24,174 nucleotides of DNA. It comes from 34-65-8 sp964516135. GTDB lineage: Bacteria > Pseudomonadota > Alphaproteobacteria > Sphingomonadales > Sphingomonadaceae. The translations under genes and the position numbers were made by a program. Shown one piece after another: positions 8,137 to 16,800 of the stretch. The stretch's first letter is position 1. Every line of letters starts with the position of its first letter. The notes beneath the pieces are model-generated. The model saw only the letters and a program-made list of their open reading frames with translations. It ran no database searches and was not told where the DNA came from. The stretch covers positions 1 through 24,174 of the forward strand of contig CAZEWN010000027.1 in assembly GCA_964516135.1 (NCBI GenBank). The letters are read 5' to 3'.

Positions 8137-8238
8137 ATGCCTGATCGCGATTCCTTCATCCGCGTTACCGCCATGCCGGCGGACACTAATCCTTATAGCG
8201 GGGTGGAGGCGGCCAATACCGACACCCGTTCGTGCTGA
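8137..8238 (+). pseudogene. 5' remnant of an acyl-CoA thioesterase gene
   Basis: ATG 8137, one base after the preceding gene's stop, opens a 33-codon frame. It encodes MPDRDSFIRVTAMPADTN, then PYSGV, then unrelated residues to a TGA at 8236-8238. AMPADTN followed by a short turn and then FGGWLM is the N-terminal signature of YciA-type hotdog acyl-CoA thioesterases. Here the match runs up to PYSGV (about position 8205) and the expected FGGW never appears. The stop codon lies inside the REP-like repeat at 8226-8252. The rest of the gene (about 100 codons) was not found in the following 250 bases. The family call rests on about 18 residues. Confidence 0.6.
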
Positions 8239-8252
8239 GCTTGTCGAAGCAC
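8226..8252 (+). repeat. REP-like palindrome, intergenic copy 1
   Basis: A 27-base element starting CCGTTC with core GTGCTGAGCTTGTCGAAGCA. The ends GTGCT and AGCAC pair around an 11-base loop. This is the form I recognise as a dispersed palindrome in sphingomonad genomes. It supplies the stop codon of the thioesterase remnant. Confidence 0.75.
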
Positions 8253-8286
8253 CTGTGTCAGGCCGTTGGGCGTACGTCCCAGCTTA

Positions 8287-8310
8287 GCTTCGGACAAGCT
8301 CAGGGCGCAC
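8287..8310 (-). repeat. REP-like palindrome, intergenic copy 2, inverted
   Basis: Reads GCTTCGGACAAGCTCAGGGC on the + strand, the reverse complement of copy 1 with an extra G and a few changes. The two copies form a head-to-head pair with 34 bases between them, an arrangement like the paired REP units of other bacteria. Confidence 0.65.
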
Positions 8311-8401
8311 AGAGGTTGGCGATTGGCGTTTTCCTACTCGCCCCCCAATGTGCCATGGCCGCTGGTATGGCCTTCGCTTCCACCTGCTTTGCCACATTCC
8401 G

Positions 8402-8445
8402 CCAGGGAAACGCCTTCGCCCACAAGGCGACAATCCTTTCCCTGG
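8402..8445 (+). promoter_or_regulatory. Two-part stem-loop in the lpdA leader region
   Basis: CCAGGGAAA (8402-8410) pairs perfectly with TTTCCCTGG (8437-8445). Inside it, CGCCTT (8411-8416) pairs with AAGGCG (8424-8429) around a 7-base loop. The left halves are contiguous, and a 7-base bulge (ACAATCC) separates the right halves, giving 15 base pairs in total. It ends 45 nt before lpdA. With no T-run after it, it does not look like a standard terminator. An mRNA-stabilising or processing structure between pdhC and lpdA is possible. Confidence 0.5.
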
Positions 8446-8490
8446 ACACTGTGACAAGTGTGACATCACCCCATCAAATCAGGACCCGAA

Positions 8491-9903
8491 ATGGCTGATA
8501 CCCAATACGACGTCATCGTGCTCGGCAGCGGCCCCGGCGGCTATGTCGCGGCGATCCGCTGCGCGCAGCTCGGCCTCAAGACCGCGATCGTGGAGCGCGA
8601 GAACCTGGGCGGCATCTGCCTCAACTGGGGCTGCATCCCGACCAAGGCGCTGCTGCGATCGGCCGAGATCTTCCACTATATGCAGCACGCGGGCGATTAC
8701 GGCCTCAAGGTCCAGGGGATCGAGGCCGATCTTGCCGCGATCGTCAAGCGCAGCCGGGGCGTGGCCAAGCAATTGAACCAGGGCGTCACGCACCTGATGA
8801 AGAAGAACAAGATTGCGGTGCATATGGGCGAGGGCGTGCTGACCGGCGCGACTTCGCTGACGGTCAAAGGCGAGAAGGGCGAGGAGAAGCTCACCGCCAA
8901 GCACGTCATCGTCGCCACCGGCGCCCGCGCCCGCGAACTGCCCTTCGCCAAGTCCGACGGCAAGCGCGTGTGGACCTATCGCCACGCGATGGTGCCGGAC
9001 GAGATGCCGAAGAATCTGCTGGTGATCGGCAGCGGCGCGATCGGGATCGAGTTCGCCAGCTTCTACAACGACATGGGCAGCGATGTGACCGTGGTCGAGA
9101 TGCTCGACCGGATCGTACCGGTCGAGGATGCCGACGTCTCGGCCTTCCTCGAGAAGAGCCTGACCAAGCAGGGCATGACGATCATGACCGGCGCGGGGGT
9201 GGAGGATCTCAAGGTCTCCGCCAGCGGCGTGAAGGCGAAAATCAAGGGCAAGGATGGCAAGGTCAGCGAAACCGAGTTCAGCCACGTGATCGTCGCGGTC
9301 GGCATCGTGCCCAATACCGAGAACATCGGGCTGGAGAAGCTCGCCGAGCTGGACCGCGGCTTCATCCAGATCGATCCCTATGGCCGCACGAAGTCGAAGG
9401 GTTTGTGGGCCATCGGCGACTGCACCCCCGGCCCGTGGCTGGCGCACAAGGCGAGCCACGAGGGCGTCACCGCCGCCGAAGCGATCGCACAGGAACTGGG
9501 CAACAAGGACGTCCACCCCCACGCGCTCGACAAGGGCAACATCCCGGGTTGCACCTATTGCCACCCCCAGGTGGCCAGCGTCGGCATGACCGAGGCGAAG
9601 GCCAAGGAAGCGGGCCACGAGGTCAAGGCCGGCACCTTCCCCTTCATCGGGAACGGCAAGGCGATCGCGCTGGGCGAGGCGGAGGGCTTCATCAAGACCG
9701 TGTTCGACGCGCAGACCGGCGAACTGCTCGGCGCGCACATGATCGGCGCCGAGGTGACCGAACTGATCCAGGGCTACACCGTCGGCAAACAGCTTGAGAC
9801 CACCGAGGCCGAGCTGATGCAGACCGTCTTCCCGCACCCGACGCTCAGCGAGATGATGCATGAAAGCGTGCTTGCGGCTTATGGAAGGGCGCTGCACATC
9901 TAG
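8491..9903 (+). CDS. lpdA: Dihydrolipoyl dehydrogenase (E3)
   Basis: FAD flavoprotein that reoxidises the dihydrolipoyl arm of E2 and passes electrons to NAD; 470 residues, standard length. The FAD-binding site is VIVLGSGPGGYVAA at the N-terminus. The redox disulfide is Cys43/Cys48 in GGICLNWGCIPTKA. The NAD site is LLVIGSGAIGIEFASFY, followed by the second FAD motif ending LWAIGDCTPGPWLAHKA. The dimer-interface pair His449/Glu454 is present in FPHPTLSEMMHES. ATG 8491 is well supported by AGGA at 8481-8484. It is read in the same direction as pdhC but is separated from it by the SH3-like gene and the repeat-rich gap, so it may have its own promoter. It could also serve other 2-oxo acid dehydrogenases. 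Confidence 0.97.
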   Translation: MADTQYDVIVLGSGPGGYVAAIRCAQLGLKTAIVERENLGGICLNWGCIPTKALLRSAEIFHYMQHAGDYGLKVQGIEADLAAIVKRSRGVAKQLNQGVTHLMKKNKIAVHMGEGVLTGATSLTVKGEKGEEKLTAKHVIVATGARARELPFAKSDGKRVWTYRHAMVPDEMPKNLLVIGSGAIGIEFASFYNDMGSDVTVVEMLDRIVPVEDADVSAFLEKSLTKQGMTIMTGAGVEDLKVSASGVKAKIKGKDGKVSETEFSHVIVAVGIVPNTENIGLEKLAELDRGFIQIDPYGRTKSKGLWAIGDCTPGPWLAHKASHEGVTAAEAIAQELGNKDVHPHALDKGNIPGCTYCHPQVASVGMTEAKAKEAGHEVKAGTFPFIGNGKAIALGEAEGFIKTVFDAQTGELLGAHMIGAEVTELIQGYTVGKQLETTEAELMQTVFPHPTLSEMMHESVLAAYGRALHI

Positions 9904-9925
9904 CCGCTGAACCGGGGAGGGCGAG

Positions 9926-11782
9926 ATGACCGATTTCCTGATCCTCGCCTTCGTCATCCTGATGGCGGGCGTTGTCGCGGTGCCCCTGGCAACGCGGTTC
10001 GGGCTGGGGTCGGTGCTCGGCTACTTGCTGGCGGGGATGGCGCTCGCGCCCTTGCTGGGTGCGCTCAATGTCGATGTCGAAGGCTTGCAGGTCTTTGCCG
10101 AATTCGGCGTCGTGATGATGCTGTTCATCGTCGGGCTGGAACTGGAGCCCAAGGCACTGTGGGCCATGCGCGGGCGGCTGCTCGGCATGGGCGGCGGGCA
10201 GGTGGTGCTGAGCACCTTCGCGCTCGCCGCGGTGGCGCTGGCCTATGGCGAGGTGTGGCAGACTGCGCTGGCGATCGGGATGATCCTGGCGCTGTCCTCC
10301 ACCGCGATCGTGGTCCAGTCGCTGACCGAGAAGGGCCTGCTGCGCAGCACCGGGGGCGAGGCGAGCTTCTCCGTCCTGCTGTTCCAGGATGTGGCGGTTA
10401 TCCCGATCCTGGCGCTGCTGCCGCTGCTGGCAATGCCCGAATATGCCGCGCTGGCCGGCGAGGGCGGGCATGGGGGGCATGGCCATGGAATCGACGTGAC
10501 TTCCGGAATGCCTGCCTGGCTCTCGGGCATCGTGACCGTGGGTGCGGTCGCTGCGGTGGTGCTGATCGGGGTGTTCCTGACGCGCCCGGTGTTCCGCTAC
10601 ATCGCGCGGGCGAACCTGCGCGAACTGTTCACCGCTGCCGCGCTGGTGTTCGTAATCGGCATCGCGCTGCTGATGAGCATGGTCGGCCTCAGCCCTGCGC
10701 TGGGCACGTTCATCGCAGGCGTCGTGCTGGCGACCAGCGAATACCGGCACGAGCTCGAAAGCGACATCGACCCCTTCAAGGGCCTGTTGCTGGGCCTGTT
10801 CTTCATCACCGTCGGCGCCGGGATCGACTTCACCCTCGCGGCGCGGGAATGGCAGACGGTGCTGTCATGGGCGGCGATCGTCATCGGGCTGAAAATCGCC
10901 GTGCTGGCGCTGATCGGATGGCTGGCTGGGCTGCGACAGCAATCGGCGTGGCTGTTCTCGCTGTCATTGCCGCAGGCGGGCGAGTTCGCATTCGTTCTGA
11001 TCGCCTTTGCGCTTGCCAATGCGGTCCTGCCGCCGGACACCGCCGACCTGCTGCTGCTGGTCGTTGCGCTGACCATGCTGGTCACGCCGCTGCTGTTCAT
11101 CATTTACGACAGGCTGATCGAAGCGACATACTGCAAGGGCGACGAACGCGAGCCGGACGCGATCGAGGAAGAGAACCCGATCATCATCGCCGGGCGCGGG
11201 CGCGTGGGCGGGATCGTCGACCGGATGCTCGATGCGGCGGGCCACCGTGCCACCGTGATCGACTATGACAGCGAGCACATCGAGCAGCTGAAGAAATTTG
11301 GCGTTCGCAGCTTCTTTGGCGATGCGACCCGGCCCGACCTGCTCGCCAGCGCCGGGATTGCGCGGGCAAAACTGCTGATCGTGGCGCTCGACGAACGCGA
11401 CCAGATCGACAAGCTGACCCGCTATGCGATCGGCAACTACCCGAACCTGCACGTGATCGTGCGGGCCAAGGACCGCGACCATGTCTATCACCTTTGGGCG
11501 ATGGGTGCGCGCGACGTGATCCGAGAAACCTACGACAGCTCGTTGCGAATGGGTCGCTCCGCCTACGAGGCCTTGGGCGCTGACCGGCAGACCGCGCAGG
11601 CGATGGCCGATGCTTGGGAGGAGCGCGACCGCACGTCGATGCGCGAAGTCGCCGACCTTTACCGCAATGACATTCCGAGCTGGGAAAACGAACCACTGCT
11701 CGCCAAAATTCGCGAACTTCGCGCCGAATGGGATCCCAAGCTGCGCGAGATGATCGACGAGATCGTCCACCGTGGAAGATAG
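9926..11782 (+). CDS. CPA2-family cation/proton antiporter with TrkA-N domain (KefB/YbaL-like)
   Basis: Inner-membrane monovalent cation (probably potassium or sodium) for proton antiporter, 618 residues. About 12 membrane segments fill residues 1-390; ALSSTAIVVQSLTEKG and GLLLGLFFITVGAGIDF are family signatures. A cytoplasmic nucleotide-binding TrkA-N domain begins near residue 418 (NPIIIAGRGRVGG) and runs through about 530; this domain gates Kef channels through NAD(H) or glutathione-type signals. A short His/Gly loop GHGGHGHG lies near residues 184-191, between membrane segments. The C-terminal helical tail is charged. GGGGAGGG at 9914-9921 is a strong ribosome-binding site for ATG 9926. 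No KefF/G ancillary gene is adjacent, so I leave the exact subfamily open. Confidence 0.9.
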   Translation: MTDFLILAFVILMAGVVAVPLATRFGLGSVLGYLLAGMALAPLLGALNVDVEGLQVFAEFGVVMMLFIVGLELEPKALWAMRGRLLGMGGGQVVLSTFALAAVALAYGEVWQTALAIGMILALSSTAIVVQSLTEKGLLRSTGGEASFSVLLFQDVAVIPILALLPLLAMPEYAALAGEGGHGGHGHGIDVTSGMPAWLSGIVTVGAVAAVVLIGVFLTRPVFRYIARANLRELFTAAALVFVIGIALLMSMVGLSPALGTFIAGVVLATSEYRHELESDIDPFKGLLLGLFFITVGAGIDFTLAAREWQTVLSWAAIVIGLKIAVLALIGWLAGLRQQSAWLFSLSLPQAGEFAFVLIAFALANAVLPPDTADLLLLVVALTMLVTPLLFIIYDRLIEATYCKGDEREPDAIEEENPIIIAGRGRVGGIVDRMLDAAGHRATVIDYDSEHIEQLKKFGVRSFFGDATRPDLLASAGIARAKLLIVALDERDQIDKLTRYAIGNYPNLHVIVRAKDRDHVYHLWAMGARDVIRETYDSSLRMGRSAYEALGADRQTAQAMADAWEERDRTSMREVADLYRNDIPSWENEPLLAKIRELRAEWDPKLREMIDEIVHRGR

Positions 11783-11824
11783 CCGTTTGCGCCAGCGCAG
11801 GCACTTGCAATCGGACGGGGCGCG

Positions 11825-11846
11825 AGTATTCCAGCGCGATAATACT
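11825..11846. promoter_or_regulatory. Inverted repeat upstream of the two-partner secretion operon
   Basis: AGTATT (11825-11830) and AATACT (11841-11846) are perfect inverted copies 10 bases apart, in a GC-rich context where such AT-rich arms stand out. The element lies 42 nt after the antiporter stop and about 100-140 nt before the possible tpsB starts. It could be an operator overlapping a promoter; the right arm overlaps a -10-like GATAAT (11838-11843). As a terminator it is weak, with six mostly A-U pairs and no T-run. Confidence 0.35.
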
Positions 11847-11944
11847 TAGGGGTCGCCCGTTCGAAGGCGGCATGGATGGTCGGCATGAAACCGCTCCGCC
11901 CTTGAACGAGAACACACGATCCGGGGTCGCGCGAACCGGGATTT

Positions 11945-13819
11945 ATGCCGCAGACGCGGCCGGTTCTCGATGAGGGGGAAGAATTGCCGCACGCAGACAT
12001 CGTGTTAGACAGGCATCTCGCGCGCGGGGGCGCCGGCGTGGCCGCCCGCGCCGTGCTGACTGTTTCGCTAGCCTGTTCCGCCCAAGCAGCAATCGCGCAA
12101 ACCGCCCCGCCCGCGGCGCAAATCGATCCACCGTCGCGCGATGAACTGCTTCCAGCCGAAAATCGCCGGGTGCGCGAGGCAGCAACCCTGACAATCGATG
12201 GCGGTCTCGAACGGGCGCCCTGCGCGTTGGACCGAGCCGATTTCGCCGACATCAAACTGACCCTTTCCAGCGTGACCTTCACCGGGCTGGACAAGGCGCC
12301 CGGTCTGTCGCTGTCCGATACCTATCAGGATTATCTTGGTCGCGAATTGCCGCTCTCGGTATTGTGCGACGTTCGCGCCCGGGCAAACGCTGCCTTGCGC
12401 GACGCCGGTTATCTCGCTTCGGTGGAAATTCCAGAACAGCGCCTGTCCGCGGGCAATGCGGAATTTCGGGTCGTGTTCGGCCGGTTGACCGCGTTGCGGG
12501 TGCGCGGCGACGCGGGGCGTTCCGAAGCGTTGATCGCGCGCTATCTGGAGCGTCTGACGGATCAGCCGGTTTTCAACATCACGGAGGCGGAGCGGTATCT
12601 GCTGATTGCAGACGATGTGCCAGGGCTGAACGTTCGTCTTTCGCTGCGTCCTGCCGTCGGCGGAGCCCCCGGTGATCTGGTGGGCGAGATCGCAGTGGTC
12701 CGCCAGCGCGGGTTCCTCGACGTCAATTTCCAGAATCACGGATCGAGAGCGATCGGGCGGTTCGGAGGTCTCGTTCGCGGTGAGGTGTACAACCTCACCG
12801 GCATGGGTGATCGTACCTCGCTGGCGCTGTTCAGCACGCTCGATTTCTCCGAGCAACACACCGCGCAATTCGCGCATGATTTCCGCGTGGGGCGGGAAGG
12901 ACTGCGCCTTGGCGGCGGCGTGACCTACAGCGTCACCAACCCCACACTCGACCTGCCCGGGTTCGCAATTGAATCGCAGACAATCCTCGCAAGCGTGCGC
13001 GCCAGCTATCCGCTGCGCCGTACCCGGCAAGATACCCTGATCGCGGAGGCCGGATTTGACTATGTCGACCAGAACCTCGACGTAAACGAGGTGCTCCTGA
13101 CCCGCGACAGGGTCCGAATGGTGTACGCGCGCGTCTCGGGCGAAATGACCGACGCGGGCAGCGTTTCCCGGGTCGGCGGCTTCACGGAGTATGAGCCAAG
13201 GCGGCGGTTCACCTTCCTGCTGGAAGCGCGGCAGGGCATTGACGTATTTGCGGCCAGTCCCGATTGTCGGGCCAATCCACTTGGGTGTGTAGCAGGGGGT
13301 GCGGCGCCGCCCAGCCGCATCGAGGCAGATCCCACCCCAATCTTGCTGCGCGGGGCCGCGGGCCTGGAGCTTCGTCCCGTCCCAGCACTCGCGCTCGTGG
13401 CCCACGCCGAGGCGCAAGCCACCGGCGACGCCTTGCCTGCGTTCGAGGAATTCGCCGCGGGCAATTACTCGATAGGGCGCGGTTACGATCCGGGCGCGGT
13501 ACTTGGCGACAATGGAATCGGGCTTTCGCTCGAAGCTCGCATCGGGAGCCTCGCCCCGAGGACCGCGACCGCGATCGCCTGGCAGCCCTATGTGTTTTCG
13601 GACGCTGCCTGGGCATGGAACCGCGACCCGAGCCGGCGATCGCTCAATCCGGATCGCCTTTGGTCGGCGGGCGGCGGAATCCGTGCCGCATGGGGATCGC
13701 GCTTGCAAGGTGATCTCACTCTGTCGGTCCCGCTCGCACGGCCCGATCTCGCGGTCGACCGAGGCGACATCCGGGTGATGTTCTCGCTTACCGCGCGCCT
13801 GCTTCCATGGAGATACTAA
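11945..13819 (+). CDS. TpsB-type outer-membrane transporter (ShlB/FhaC/HecB family)
   Basis: Two-partner secretion pore that recognises and exports the TpsA encoded next to it. Reading from ATG 11945, a signal-like stretch falls late (about residues 29-52, ending SAQAAIAQ). Two POTRA domains follow (about 104-180 and 181-255; the first has LTLSSVTFTGL ... AALRDAGYLASVEIPEQRL). A 16-strand beta-barrel fills 256-624. NYSIGRGYDPGAVLGDNG near 507-524 is the conserved loop-6 RGY motif of the Omp85/TpsB superfamily. The start is uncertain: TTG 11984 has AGGGGG 5 nt upstream and gives a more normal signal peptide, and GTG 12002 is also in frame. It is the first gene of a three-gene unit, with 1 nt before tpsA. 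Confidence 0.92.
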   Translation: MPQTRPVLDEGEELPHADIVLDRHLARGGAGVAARAVLTVSLACSAQAAIAQTAPPAAQIDPPSRDELLPAENRRVREAATLTIDGGLERAPCALDRADFADIKLTLSSVTFTGLDKAPGLSLSDTYQDYLGRELPLSVLCDVRARANAALRDAGYLASVEIPEQRLSAGNAEFRVVFGRLTALRVRGDAGRSEALIARYLERLTDQPVFNITEAERYLLIADDVPGLNVRLSLRPAVGGAPGDLVGEIAVVRQRGFLDVNFQNHGSRAIGRFGGLVRGEVYNLTGMGDRTSLALFSTLDFSEQHTAQFAHDFRVGREGLRLGGGVTYSVTNPTLDLPGFAIESQTILASVRASYPLRRTRQDTLIAEAGFDYVDQNLDVNEVLLTRDRVRMVYARVSGEMTDAGSVSRVGGFTEYEPRRRFTFLLEARQGIDVFAASPDCRANPLGCVAGGAAPPSRIEADPTPILLRGAAGLELRPVPALALVAHAEAQATGDALPAFEEFAAGNYSIGRGYDPGAVLGDNGIGLSLEARIGSLAPRTATAIAWQPYVFSDAAWAWNRDPSRRSLNPDRLWSAGGGIRAAWGSRLQGDLTLSVPLARPDLAVDRGDIRVMFSLTARLLPWRY

Positions 13820-13820
13820 C

Positions 13821-16800
13821 GTGGCATCGCAGACCATGAACCGTTCGAACCTGCTGGTCGGCAGCGCTTCGCTGGCGCTCGCGCTGGGCCTGGCGACTGC
13901 GCCCGGCCTGGCTTTCGCGCAAGCGTTTCAAGCCTCGCCCGAGGTCGTGTTCGGCAATGCCGACATCGACCGTTCGATCACCGGCCTTGACACGATCACC
14001 GCCAATACCCGGACCGTCGTCATCGACTGGACCCCGGACGAATTGGGTGGAAACGCGCTCGATTTCCTGCCAACCAACACGACCGCGATCTATCAAAACA
14101 ACATCGACCTCATTCCCGACTTCGCCGTTCTCAATCGGATACTGCCTTCGCAGAACGGCAATATCGCCGTAATCGACGGCCGGGTTATCTCGCGCGTAGA
14201 TCCCGGCAATGGCTTCATTCCCGGCGGATTCGTGGCGTTTTACTCGCCGACGGGCATCCTAGTCGGCTCGAACGCGAGCTTCGATCTCGCCGGGTTGATG
14301 TTGACGACACTCGATCCGGACATTGGCAGCTTTGCGAACTTCGGCAGCGGCGGTGGCACACTGAACCTGATCGGGGCAGCAGGCTCGGCGTCGCGCGTTC
14401 AGATCGACTCGGGCGCGCGCATCGTCGCATCGGGCGACGGCAGCTTCTTCATCGTCGCGGCACCCCAGGTCATCATGAACGGCGTGGCCGACATCAACGG
14501 CTCCACCGCATATGTCGCGGGTGAACGGGTTGACCTGACCTTTTCCGACGGGCTTTTCGACATTGTAATTCCCATCGGAACCGGCGTCGCGACCGCTATC
14601 GATCATAACGGCGCGACCGGAGGGCCCTCAAGCACCGGCCTGGGCGACAACCACGTGGTCTATGCCGTGGCGAGGGCCGAAACCAATCCGATCCAGATGC
14701 TGTTCGGCGGCAATCTCGGCTTTGCTCCGGCGGCGGTCGCGGGGATCGACAATGGCGACATCATCCTGGCGGCGAATTTCGACGTGTTCGGGCGATCGGT
14801 GAATGGCGGTTCGGTCGATCAGGGCCTCGCGGCCATCTTTCCGGATAATGCCCAGACCAGCGCGGTACGGGCCGACATCGCGATCGATGCCTTCGCCGCC
14901 ACGAGCGATTTGATGGCGGTTGGAACACATGCCACCCGGGCTTCGGCGGAAGCGGGATCGAGTGCCGTTGCAGGTAACCTGCTGCTTGCTGGCGGCGAAC
15001 AGGCGCTGCTGACGGTGGCGAATGGCAACGACTTCCTCGTCGACGGCGATGTGCTGGTCACCGCGACCGACTATGGGCTGCAAAGCGAAGGCAACTTCTC
15101 GCCCCCGCTCGCGAATGCCGCGGGTGGCCGGGCCGAGATCATTGCGAGCACCGGCGGCCAGATCGTGGTGGCGGGCGATGTCCTTGCCAGTGCCGACGCG
15201 ATCGCCGGGTTCGACCAAGTGTTCGACGTCGCGGGCAACGCGGTGGCGGGAACCGCGTCGATCCACGGCATGGGCGGCGGGATTGGCATCGGGGGATCGG
15301 CGACCGTTAGCGCATTCGCACGTGGACCGGCCAACGCCGCACTGATTTCAGCAGGCACCGCTACGGGCGGGACCGCGCGGATGATCGCCACATTGGGTGG
15401 GCAGGTCACTGTCGATCAGGATTTCGCTGCTTTTGCGGGCGCACTCGGCGCCGACGTGAGCGCCTCGTCCAGCCAGTCTGGCGCGGCGGCAACCGGCGGC
15501 CTTGCGCTGTTGAGCGTGTTTTCTGGTGGGGGCGCGATAAGTATCGGCGGGGGAGCTGAACTGAACGCCGATGCGACCGCCGGACCGGGCAACGGTTCTG
15601 CGCCCGGCGCCAATGGCGTCGCGGGCGAGGCAGCGGTCACCGCGGACGCCCCCGGCGCGAGCATCGCAATCGTCGGCTCGGTCGCCCTGGGCGCCAATGG
15701 CGAGGGCAGCGTCAACGCGGTTGGGCTAGGGGGCAGCGGCATCGGTGGTCGCTCACGGATGTCCGCGCTGAATGGCACGATAACCGTTACGGGGGTGGTC
15801 GATGCGCGCGCGCAGGGCGTAGGCGGATCGGGACTCTCAGGGGGTGCCGGGACCGGGGGAACCGCCGGGATCGACTTCGCTGGCGGCACGGTACAGATTG
15901 CGGGCAACGCCAATTTGAACGCAGCCGGCACGGGCGGAGATGGCACTGGCGGCAATGGCGGTGCCGGCGTCGGCGGCGTGGCCAACATCGCGACCGCCAC
16001 AGCCACACCCGGAGCGGCGGTCATCGCCGGCCGAGCCGAAATTTTCGCGAACGGGATTGGCGGCGACGCATTGACCGCCGGATCTAACGGCGGCCCTGGA
16101 GTTGGAGGCCAAGCCTACATCCTGACGCAAGCCGGAGCGGTGGTGCAGATCGGGCTCGCTCAAGTGATCGCAAGCGGCCAGGGCGGCACGGGCCCCGCAG
16201 CCACCGGCGGCGATGGCACGGGCGGGCTGGCCTTTATCGAAGCGCGCGGAAGCGGTAGCCGCGTCACGATCACAAGTGCACCGATCATGGGCGGCAACGC
16301 GCTCGATCAGGGCAGCGTACTCGCCGCGAACGGTATTGGCGGAAACACCACTGGCGGGCTGGGCATCGGCGGAACCGGGACTGGCGGAGTAGTGACGGCG
16401 CTGGCCCTCAACGGCGGTACGGTGGCACTCCCTCAAGATGGCGGCGTCGAGGGGCAGGCGCGGATGTTCGCGCGCGGCGAGGGCGGATCTTCCAGCGTGG
16501 CGGGCGGTGCCGGTGGATCGGCCGTCGGTGGAACCGGAACAGTCGCTGCCGACGGGGGCACGCTAACGGCAGCCAGGGTCCACCTCAGCGTGTTTGCCCA
16601 GGGCGGGTCCAGTGCGAACGCTGGCCTGGATATCGGGGGTGGCAGCGGAGCTGGCGGCGAGCGAACCATCAGGGTCAGCGGCGGCGGCGTATTGACCGCA
16701 TCCTTCCCCAGCGGTGTGGCGGGCGGCGCCGGGGGCTCGGCGTCGGGATCAGGCAGGGGCGGCGACGGTTCGGGCGGCGTTGTCAGCCTCGAGGTGGACG

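Larger units (their letters stand above)
8136..8490 (+). other. Non-coding gap between the SH3-like gene and lpdA
   Basis: This 355-base stretch holds no intact gene. In order it contains a 33-codon remnant resembling the start of an acyl-CoA thioesterase (8137-8238), two REP-like palindromes in opposite orientation (8226-8252 and 8287-8310), a stretch with short open frames that resemble no family I recognise (about 8311-8400), a long imperfect stem-loop (8402-8445), and the lpdA leader. Just after the stem-loop TGTGACA occurs twice, 9 nt apart (8450-8465). The ribosome-binding site AGGA lies at 8481-8484. Confidence 0.7.

Noticed and set aside
8311..8400. The missing 3' part of the thioesterase remnant, from a phrase ending ATFRQG
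   Set aside because: The resemblance to thioesterase C-termini is limited to about five residues and the flanking residues do not fit the family.
8450..8470. A CRP/FNR-type site upstream of lpdA
   Set aside because: TGTGA is present, but the matching half-site TCACA at the required spacing is not.
8479..9957. A 492-codon open frame on the minus strand covering all of lpdA
   Set aside because: It mirrors a textbook dihydrolipoyl dehydrogenase on the + strand. Its product has no recognisable motif and arises from high-GC codon bias.
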